Assembly: GCA_963827515.1 (NCBI GenBank)
Contig: CAWHBF010000025.1
Span: 372,001 to 436,000 of the forward strand
Direction: 5' to 3'
Source of the DNA: JABFSA01 sp963827515
Lineage (GTDB): Bacteria > Acidobacteriota > Vicinamibacteria > Vicinamibacterales > UBA2999
DNA: 64,000 bases
The position numbers were made by a program, and so were the translations under genes. Positions 37,253-44,912 of the stretch are shown one piece after another. Under the pieces are notes generated by a model. The model did no database searches. It was not told where the DNA came from and saw only the letters and a list, made by a program, of their open reading frames with translations. Positions within the stretch are counted from its first letter, which is position 1; each line of letters starts with the position of its first letter.

Positions 37253-39851
37253 TCACCGGGACGCCTGCAGCCACGAGGCGAACGCCGGCGATTGCCGGTC
37301 GCGCAATACCGTGCAGCTCTCGATACGTTCCAATGCTTGCCGCAACGTGCGCTCGGCAAACCGAATGGCATTCTTGTCGAAGAACTGTCGTACTTCCGCC
37401 GCTCGTTCCGTCGAGCAGAATCCGCCGAGCGATCCGACGATCGTCGGAATGCCTTGGAACGTGCCGAGCTTCTGCGTGAGCGCGGGCCACTGCGCTTGCA
37501 CGAAAGCCCACGCGGCGTCTCGCGACGCCGGCCGCGACATCAACCCCGCGAGCAGCGTCGCCGTATCCTGCGTGCGGACGGCCGGTGAGATGGCGAACTC
37601 CAGAGTTCGCTGCACCAGCGCCGGCTGGGTAAACGAGGACAGCGCATTGAAGAAGCGGTAGTACTCCTCGGGCTGGGCGGCGAGCGTACCGAGCCGGGCG
37701 AGATACCGATCGTACAGAGCGGCATCACCTGAAGCGGCCGCGAGGCGCAGGACCACTGGCGCGAGCGTCCCCGACAGCGACGCCGCATTGGACAAGTAGG
37801 TATCGGCGAGTTCGCCGATGCGCCGCTGGAGTGCAGGATCGTTCCCGGTGCCGGCAACCAGCCCGAGCAGTTCAGCCCGTTGGCTCTGGCGCTCGTCCGT
37901 GTCGCGCGGGTCTCCAGGCACGCCGAGACCCTCGAGCGACGGGCCGAAACGCTCCCGAATCCAACGCTGCCAGCGTGGCTGCTGGTCTCGTGTGACGAGG
38001 TATTCGCCAATGAAGGCGAGACGCGTCGCGAGCGTGTCGGTGACGACGGCGGTCTTGTCGTTCGCGAGGCCGTCGGCAAGGTCGAGGTACACGCCGATGT
38101 CGTGGCGGCCGGCCCTCACCATCCACCATTCGTCGGCCAGCAGGCTCAGCCGTTCGATCGGAGCCAGATCTGCCGCGCCGCGCGCCAGCTCCCTCACTGC
38201 GTCGGGCGTGTACTCGGTGAAGTAGTAGCCACGGCTGCCGGCGTTGGCAAAGGAGGTCGCACCGCACGCAGGCGCCTGGATTGTCCGCCGAGGTTGGTCG
38301 AGCAACTCGCAATTCGCCTGGCCGTTGGCTCGCTTGAAGCACACCGGCGTGGTCCAGAAGGGCGCGTCCGACGGGGCAGCGCCCGGTGCACCGACGAATC
38401 TCTCTTGTGCCAGCGTCGTGGTCCATGCCTGCGCCGGTGCATCGTGTCTGCACCGAGACGACAGGCGCACCCGTCTGTTCAACGAAGGCACGCATGATGC
38501 GGTCGACCGGTCGCCCGGTGACGCGCGTCATCTCGCCCCAGAAATCCTCGCCGGCTGCGTTCGAGAATGCGTAGGTCTGGAGGTAGGAGTTGATGCCCTT
38601 TCTGAAGGCCTCCGGGCCGACGTAGGCCTCCAGCATGCGCAGGACCCCGGCCGTCTTCTCGTACGCGATGCCGTCGAAGACCTCGTTGATCTCGTCGGGC
38701 GTATCCACGTCGATCCGAATCGCCCGCGTCGATCGCAGCGCGTCGAGTCCCAGCGCGCTCTGTGTATCCGTTGCATCGTCGAGCTGGACATTCCAGTCGG
38801 GCCGCCACGCAGCAAGGGGCCGGCTGGCGATCCAGGTGGCGAACCCTTCGTTGAGCCAGATGTCATTCCACCACTTCATGGTGACCAGGTTGCCGAACCA
38901 TTGGTGGGCAATCTCGTGCGAGATGATCGACGCGACGCCCTTCTGAGCGTTGAACGACGCACGCGCCGGATCGACGAGCAGACTTCGTTCGCGGAAGATG
39001 ATCGCCCCTACGTTCTCCATCGCGCCGGCCGCGAAGTCGGGAACCGCAATGATGTCGAGCTTGCCGAACGGGTACTCGATGCCGAAGTAGTCGTTGTAGA
39101 AGGCGAGTTGCTGCTCTGCGGCCTCGAGTGCATAGGCTGTGAGTCCGAGCTTGTCTGGCGTGGAGCACACCCGAATCGGCGTGCCGTCGGACGCGCCAGA
39201 GCGGCACACAAAATCGCCCACGACCATGGCGACCAGATAGCTGGACATCTTCGACGTGGTGGCGAACGAGAGCGTGTGTTTCCCGGGCTCGGGTCCTGGC
39301 GTGTCGGAGACCTGCGCGCCGTTGGAGATGGCCGCGTCGGCGTTGTCGATCATCATCGACAACTCGAATGTGGCCTTGTATGTGGGCTCATCGAATGATG
39401 GGAAGGCGCGCCGCGCGTCCGTTGCCTCGAGCTGTGTCACGGCGTAGCGGCGTCCGTTGGCTCTGCTGAGATAGAAGCCGCGGAGCTTGTCGTTGAGCAT
39501 GCCGCGGTACCGGACGTGGATCGTCGCGCGGCCGGCTGGGATGTTTCGCGGAACCGTGAATGTGGCGGTTTCGGTGCGGGCGTCGAGCGTCACTCGCGCG
39601 GTCTGGCTGACGCCATCGGCCTCGATGGTGACCTCGTCGAATTCAATCTCGGCGGCGTGGAGGGTGATCGCTTGCGTCGAGGCGCGCACCTGCACGCGAA
39701 TGGACTCGCGTCCACGGAACGTGGCGGTCGCCAGGTCGGGAGCAAACCAGAGGGTGTAGTGCTCGGGAGCCACATTGTCCGAGAGCCGCTGGGCCCCGGC
39801 TGGAGCCGCGAGGATGAGCAACGCCAGAATCATCACCGGGCACTTCTGCAT
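37253..39851 (-). CDS. M1-family aminopeptidase (one frameshift)
   Basis: Signal peptide (MILALLILAAPAGAQ), N-terminal saddle domain, then the catalytic domain with GAMENVGAIIF, the zinc site HEIAHQWFGN and WLNEGFATW. The frame breaks near 38435. The second frame continues the ERAP1-like helical C-terminal domain (ADEWWMVRAGRHDIGVYLDL) to the end. The joined length of about 866 residues suits the family. The enzyme removes N-terminal residues from peptides, here in the periplasm or outside. The upstream M (MQKCPV) is the annotated start; six residues later another ATG also fits. Confidence 0.88.
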
Positions 39852-39998
39852 GCTTTAACGTAGCACCGTGTGTTGGTCTTCGGTAAGGGCAGGACGGCCC
39901 GGACTGCTCTGGCGTGACGTCCAACCGGCACCGATAAACGCTACATGTTCAAACGTAGCGCGAAGGGTGTCCGACCAGGTCGGACCGAAGGAGGTTCT

Positions 39999-40754
39999 GT
40001 GAAGCGATGGGCAAGCGTATTGGCGGTGGCCATTGTGTGTGTGGGTTGTGGGGGAGCAGAAGCTACTGCCCCGGAGGCGACAACCGCGGCTGAGGCGCCA
40101 GCGGCCACCACGGAAGCACCGGCGGCCCCCGGCGCGGCTGCACCAGCGAGGGCGCCACGAGCGGCAGCAGCCCCAGCAGCAGCCCCGGCCCCTGCTCGGA
40201 CCGCCGCGCCGGCGCCGGCTGCCCCTGCGTTTCGTGAGGTGACGCTGCCAGCTGGAACGACTCTACCTCTCCGGCTGCAGTCCGCCGTCGCCTCCGACAC
40301 CAGCAGCGTCGAAGATGTGGTCCGGGCCGAGCTGCGCGAAGCGGTCTCCGGCGGCGGCGCGACGGTTCTACCGGCGGGGACCGAGTTCGCGGGAACGGTC
40401 ACCTCAGTCGAGCGGTCAGGTCGTGTCAAAGGTGTTGCGCGCATCGCCTATCGCTTCGATTCGCTGACCCACGCGGGTACGCGATACGAGGTCGGGGCGG
40501 CGCCGCTGGTGCATGAGGCTGAGCCCACCAAGCGGGAGGATGCGACCAAGGTGGCGATTGGCGCGGGCGCAGGGGCAGCGATCGGCGCGTTGCTCGGCGG
40601 CGGCAGCGGTGCGGCCAAGGGCGCGGCGATCGGCGCGGCCGGCGGAACCGGAGTCGTCCTTGCCACTCGCGGAGACGAAGTCCGGCTCGAGTCTGGAGCC
40701 AGCGTGACGACGACGCTCAGCGCACCGCTGACGATTCGCGTGCACGCAAACTAG
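39999..40754 (+). CDS. Glycine-zipper lipoprotein with Ala/Pro-rich linker
   Basis: I start at GTG 39999 because AAGGAGG lies just upstream and a lipoprotein signal begins there (VKRWASVLAVAIVCVGCGG). About 60 residues of Ala/Pro/Thr linker follow, then a beta-rich domain (LPAGTTLPLRLQSAVASDTS). Next is a glycine zipper, AIGAGAGAAIGALLGG continuing GSGAAKGAAIGAAGG, and a final strand pair. It resembles envelope lipoproteins of the YMGG/17-kDa type. It probably spans from the outer-membrane anchor through the periplasm. No partner genes are adjacent. Confidence 0.7.
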   Translation: MKRWASVLAVAIVCVGCGGAEATAPEATTAAEAPAATTEAPAAPGAAAPARAPRAAAAPAAAPAPARTAAPAPAAPAFREVTLPAGTTLPLRLQSAVASDTSSVEDVVRAELREAVSGGGATVLPAGTEFAGTVTSVERSGRVKGVARIAYRFDSLTHAGTRYEVGAAPLVHEAEPTKREDATKVAIGAGAGAAIGALLGGGSGAAKGAAIGAAGGTGVVLATRGDEVRLESGASVTTTLSAPLTIRVHAN

Positions 40755-40782
40755 GGGCCTCGACGTATCGGGTGCCTGCACC

Positions 40783-41655
40783 CTATGGACTGGTCCGCAC
40801 CACGTCGACCAGGTTCGCAATTGCGGTGGAGACAACGCGGGCTTGAGCGGAGTCGTTCAGGCCCGCGGATCGTGCGGTCCCCCCGGCTTCGAGCCGAAGC
40901 ACACGGAGACTGGTATCCAGCGGGACGGCGGATCCGAGTCGTACCGTCTCGTTCCATCGCGACAGCTCGCCGGCCGAGCGTGTCAGGTGGTCCGGGCGGT
41001 TGAGGAAAGCGCTCACCGCCGCGGTGGACGTTTCTGGGAGTCCGTCGGCGCGGCGAGAGAGCAAGCGAGTTCCGCGCAGAACACCCACCCGCGCCAACCA
41101 CGGCCACGAGTCGGCGAAACGCATCATCGATGACTGATCCGGCCCATTGTTCTGAGCGGGCGGATCGATGAGAACCAGCGCGGCCAAATCGGGGCGGTAG
41201 CGCGCGGCGTAGGCCGTTGCCAGCGCTGCGCCGAACTCGTGACCGACAAGTACGTACGGGCCGGTTTCTGACGCGCGCTCGAGTAGCACGTGAAGTTCGT
41301 CGATCGCGCGCGAGGGGTCATAGTCGAAATCCCCCGATTCACTCCATCCCAGACCCGAGCGGTCGTAGCCGCACACCCGTGTGCGTGATGTCAGGTCCTG
41401 GCGGATCCAACCCCAGACCGCGGACATGCCCATGGAAGGTGCTTCGAGCACCACAATGGGATGACCCTCGCCCGAGCAGTCAAGGTGCAGCTGGTGACCG
41501 CCCACGTCGATGAGACGCCCGGGATGGGGGAGCTGTCGTCGCTCGAGCGCTGTCGCGACTCCCTGGTAGGTCGTGCCGGCGAGCACGACGAAGATCGTGC
41601 CCATGACGCCGAGGTAGAGCGTCCGGCGAAGCCCCGAGAACGAGACGGCTGTCAC
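40783..41655 (-). CDS. Membrane-anchored alpha/beta hydrolase with Ser-to-Glu nucleophile
   Basis: An N-terminal membrane anchor (LYLGVMGTIFVVLAGTTYQG) precedes an alpha/beta-hydrolase core: GHPIVVLEAPSMG as oxyanion strand and CGYDRSGLGWSE. The nucleophile elbow, normally G-x-S-x-G, reads GHEFG with Glu140 in place of Ser. The catalytic His is also not evident near the C-terminus (SAGLNDSAQARVVSTAIANL). The protein is therefore probably a pseudo-enzyme or has an altered mechanism. It overlaps the upstream gene by four bases, in an operon led by the sigma54 activator. Confidence 0.8.
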   Translation of the reverse strand: MTAVSFSGLRRTLYLGVMGTIFVVLAGTTYQGVATALERRQLPHPGRLIDVGGHQLHLDCSGEGHPIVVLEAPSMGMSAVWGWIRQDLTSRTRVCGYDRSGLGWSESGDFDYDPSRAIDELHVLLERASETGPYVLVGHEFGAALATAYAARYRPDLAALVLIDPPAQNNGPDQSSMMRFADSWPWLARVGVLRGTRLLSRRADGLPETSTAAVSAFLNRPDHLTRSAGELSRWNETVRLGSAVPLDTSLRVLRLEAGGTARSAGLNDSAQARVVSTAIANLVDVVRTSP

Positions 41656-42128
41656 GGTCGTCCTGCTGCCGGCGCGAATCGAGCGCGCCAGGTTCTGAAC
41701 CCAACGACCACCACGGCAAACCCACCGAGACCGAGGAACGCCCGAGTCAGAAACTCCAGGAGCATCGCGATCCAGGCTGGTTTCGAACCCAAATACGGCG
41801 CGCGGGGCGCCGTTCGCCAGACGCGGAAGGCCGTGCGGTGAAGGTTGTGCGTATCTTCGGCGGCGGGGTTGGTCACGAGTCGTTCGATGTTGTCACCCGA
41901 GAGATCGGTCAGGTAGTACCCCCACGTGCGGCCCTCTCGCAGTTCCGGGCGAGTGAGGCCGTGGACGCGCTCGAGTTGCTCCCTGGTTGAGGCATCGACC
42001 GAGGGGGCCCACCGGACGTGCACGTACGCAGGGCGTTCGCCGTAGGTGAGCCGCAACGTGGCGTACGTGGCGGCCGATGCCAGGAGGAGGATCAGCCCGA
42101 CGGCGAGCAGATCGGGCGCCTTGCTCAT
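41652..42128 (-). CDS. Two-helix membrane protein, unknown family
   Basis: The 158-residue protein has a membrane helix at each end (LLAVGLILLLASAATYATL and AFLGLGGFAVVVVGF). Between them is an extracytoplasmic domain of about 80 residues containing VHVRWAPSVDASTREQLERV. ATGA overlaps join it to the sigma54 regulator before it and the pseudo-hydrolase after it, so the three are surely one transcript. I do not recognise the family. Confidence 0.6.
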   Translation of the reverse strand: MSKAPDLLAVGLILLLASAATYATLRLTYGERPAYVHVRWAPSVDASTREQLERVHGLTRPELREGRTWGYYLTDLSGDNIERLVTNPAAEDTHNLHRTAFRVWRTAPRAPYLGSKPAWIAMLLEFLTRAFLGLGGFAVVVVGFRTWRARFAPAAGRP

Positions 42129-44116
42129 GACATCTCCGTCTCCGCGAGCCCGTACTTCTCGATTCGCGAGTAGAGCTGCGCCCGCGTCAACCCGAGCAGC
42201 TTGGCCGCGCGGGTCTTGTTGTGTCGCGCCTGGGCCAACGCTTTCACGACGAGGGCTCGCTCGATGGCATCGAGGTTCACGCCATCGGCGGGGATCGGCG
42301 CGGAGGTGGCGACCAGGTCGTTGACCGGTGCCGCGGCCGGCGGACGGGGCGCGACGGGGAGGTGCTCACTCCGGATGTGCCCTCCGTCGGCGAGGATCAC
42401 CGCCCGTTCGATTGCGTTTCTCAGCTCCCGGACGTTGCCGGGCCAGGCATAGGCCATCAGCTGCGCTTTCGCGTTGTCGTCGATACCGGTGGCCGGTCGT
42501 CCAACCGTTCCGCCGATCTCCTCGAGGAACGCCTCGGCCAACTCCAGAATGTCTTCGGGCCGGTGCCGCAGCGGCGGAAGCGCGATTTCGAAGACGCCGA
42601 GCCGGTAGTAGAGATCCTCCCGAAACTCGCCACGTCGCATCGCCGCATGCAGATCACGGTTGGTCGCGGCCACGACGCGAATATCCGCGCGGCTCCCGCG
42701 TGTGCCGCCAAGACGCTGAAACTCTCGCTCCTCGAGCACTCGAAGCACCTTCGCCTGGACGGTGGGCGCCATCTCACCGACCTCGTCCAGGAAGAGGACG
42801 CCGCCATTGGCTTGCTCGATGCGGCCCGGCTTGGCGGCGACCGCGCCTGTGAAGGCGCCACGCTCGTGGCCGAAAAGCTCCGATTCGAGAAGCTGGTCCG
42901 GTAACGCCGCGCAATTGATCGCCACGAAGGGACCGTGTTTGCGTCGCGACCCCTGGTGAATGAATCGCGCCACGACCTCTTTGCCCGTTCCAGACTCGCC
43001 GGTGAGGAGCACGGTCGTTTCCGTGTGCGCCACTCGCGCCGCGTGCGCCAGGACATCCCGCCATTGCGGCGAGTGGCCCACGACGCGGCGTTGTCCGGTG
43101 CGCGATTCGAGCTCGCGGGTCAGCGTGGCCACCTGCGCTTCGAGCTGCGCCGCGGTTTCACGTGCCGCGGCGTCGCGCCGGGCTGCCTCGGCCAGGCGCT
43201 GATGCGAGAGCGCCAACGCAAGCAGATCCGCGACGCGTCGAGCGAAATCGAGGTCGGCTTCGGTGAATCGGTCGGACTCTCGAGCGAGGAAGAAGAGGGA
43301 GCCAAACACACCGGTCCCGAGCGGCATCGGCACCCGCAGGGCGGACCGCACGCCGAAGCGCCTGAACAGCCGTCCCCGCACGGTGCCCGGCGGGATCTCG
43401 CTTTCTACGTCTCGAACGACGTAGGGGTCTCGGTGGAGCAACGCCCGTTCGTCCTCGGTCAGAATCGTCGGTGTCCAGAAGCTCGGATCGTCGACCTGTT
43501 CACCGGTCATCGCGTACACCCGAAACGAGCGGCTGTCTTCCGCCCACGACGTCAGCACCAGAATGTCGTGAGGCAGGCCCTCGCGCACCACGTCCGAGAC
43601 CTGGGTGAAGATGTGGCGGATGTCCAGCGCCTCCGCCATGGTGTGCAGCAGCCGGTCGAGCGTGTCGAGCCGCTCCCGGCGGAGCAGCTCTGTCGCGCGC
43701 AGCGAGTCGTGCTGCAGGGCGAGGGACAACACATCGGCGACGGCGTCCATGAGCGACTGATGCTCGCTCGAGAAGGCATCCTCCTGGCTCGACGTAAACC
43801 AGATGGCGCCGTCGATGCTTGCCCCTCGGCCCACTGTGGCGACGAGACGCGAGCGGGCGTCTGCGTCTATGACAGGCTGGGCGCCGGCCCCTGAGTCCGC
43901 GATGCGATGCCCGGTAACTTCGAACTCGCCATCGGCCCGGACGACGTAGAGGACGACCGACTCGATGCGGTCGAGTCGCAGCAGGTGCAGCCGTTCGAAT
44001 GGAATGGCCTCGCGGATGACGGCGGCGAGGCGTGGGACGAGGTCGTTGAGCGTCGGAGCGTCCGCCACGAGGCGGCCAACCGCCGCCAGCACAGCAGAGG
44101 AGTCCGTTGGGAACAT
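42125..44116 (-). CDS. Sigma54-dependent activator with GAF sensors (FhlA/NorR-like layout)
   Basis: Residues about 1-320 hold two GAF-like domains. A short coiled linker leads to the AAA+ domain with Walker A LLTGESGTGKEVVARF, the intact sigma54-contact loop HERGAFTGA, GGVLFLDEVGEM and the R-finger region REDLYYRLGVFEIALPPLR. The C-terminus has a Fis-type helix-turn-helix (NKTRAAKLLGLTRAQLYSRI). The protein opens sigma54 promoters in response to a ligand bound by GAF. It leads a three-gene operon with the small membrane protein and the pseudo-hydrolase. No receiver domain. Confidence 0.9.
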   Translation of the reverse strand: MFPTDSSAVLAAVGRLVADAPTLNDLVPRLAAVIREAIPFERLHLLRLDRIESVVLYVVRADGEFEVTGHRIADSGAGAQPVIDADARSRLVATVGRGASIDGAIWFTSSQEDAFSSEHQSLMDAVADVLSLALQHDSLRATELLRRERLDTLDRLLHTMAEALDIRHIFTQVSDVVREGLPHDILVLTSWAEDSRSFRVYAMTGEQVDDPSFWTPTILTEDERALLHRDPYVVRDVESEIPPGTVRGRLFRRFGVRSALRVPMPLGTGVFGSLFFLARESDRFTEADLDFARRVADLLALALSHQRLAEAARRDAAARETAAQLEAQVATLTRELESRTGQRRVVGHSPQWRDVLAHAARVAHTETTVLLTGESGTGKEVVARFIHQGSRRKHGPFVAINCAALPDQLLESELFGHERGAFTGAVAAKPGRIEQANGGVLFLDEVGEMAPTVQAKVLRVLEEREFQRLGGTRGSRADIRVVAATNRDLHAAMRRGEFREDLYYRLGVFEIALPPLRHRPEDILELAEAFLEEIGGTVGRPATGIDDNAKAQLMAYAWPGNVRELRNAIERAVILADGGHIRSEHLPVAPRPPAAAPVNDLVATSAPIPADGVNLDAIERALVVKALAQARHNKTRAAKLLGLTRAQLYSRIEKYGLAETEMS

Positions 44117-44180
44117 GGGGACGGACCCCAGTATAAGCGTCTGTCTGGACCGAGGCTACGCGGGGATGGAAGGGGGGAGC

Positions 44181-44612
44181 CTAGTTCGCCATGGCCATCG
44201 CCATCTGGCGCTTGCGCGACGCGGAGACGGTCCCGGGCTCGACGAGCAGCCGGAGCGCATATCCCTGAGGCGTGCCCGTTGCCGCCCGACGCGGTCCGAC
44301 GCGATACACAGCTGACAGAATCTTCCCCTGCTGCAGCGCTGCCGGCACCTCGGGGCAATCGTGCCCGGTTCGTTCGAGTTGAAAGTGGACCAGACGGTAG
44401 AGGGGGATTGACGCCGGCGCCTGGCACTCCACAAATGCATCAAATTCGCTGACGTCCTTGGTCACGACGGAAGCGAATCGCAGGACGCCGGCGGCATCGC
44501 GCCACGTCAAGCGGCCCCGGAGCTGCACCTTTCGACGGTTGCCGACTCGTGACAGACCGGCGTAGTAGGTCTTGGTAGTGGTCGCAGCAGCTTCGAGCAT
44601 TGGGGGCTCCAT
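44181..44612 (-). CDS. PilZ-like domain protein
   Basis: The frame opens earlier, but I prefer MEPPMLEAAATTT at 44612 (143 residues). The pattern NRRKVQLRGRLTWRDAAGV, then a TKDVSEFDAFVEC strand, resembles PilZ (R..R then D/N-x-S-x-x-G), but the canonical RxxxR is imperfect and the Gly is replaced. c-di-GMP binding is therefore uncertain. The gene lies between two sigma54 activators on the same strand and may read out the same signal. Confidence 0.45.
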   Translation of the reverse strand: MEPPMLEAAATTTKTYYAGLSRVGNRRKVQLRGRLTWRDAAGVLRFASVVTKDVSEFDAFVECQAPASIPLYRLVHFQLERTGHDCPEVPAALQQGKILSAVYRVGPRRAATGTPQGYALRLLVEPGTVSASRKRQMAMAMAN

Positions 44613-44912
44613 CAAATGGCGGTTGTTGCGCCGGATACCTTCAATGCACGGGCCGCTGTCTTTCACGATTCGTCACTCGGTGTTGCTTGCGAGTAAGTCA
44701 TTTATTTGCAATTAATAACGGGAGATACTGGTCGAAGCATGTTGTCCGGAAGCTGGATACCTGGTATACATCTCCCTGGATACATGGCTACTCGGTATCC
44801 GGACCAGGTAGACATTGAACGGTCAATTGGGTATCTGCCGAAGTATCTGAAATCTGGGTGCTTAGACGCGTCGGACTGCATCCGTGGGCGACGTGCCGGT
44901 TTCAACAGATGC
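44613..44912. other. AT-richer gap with GGATACC/GGTATCC repeats
   Basis: The 300 bases between the TPR-sigma54 gene (which ends here) and the PilZ-like gene (which starts on the other side) hold no credible gene. Composition is clearly AT-richer than the surroundings. Six-to-eight-base motifs GGATACC, GGTATAC and GGTATCC recur at 44757-44806 in direct and inverted order. They could be regulator sites for the PilZ-like gene. Confidence 0.4.
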
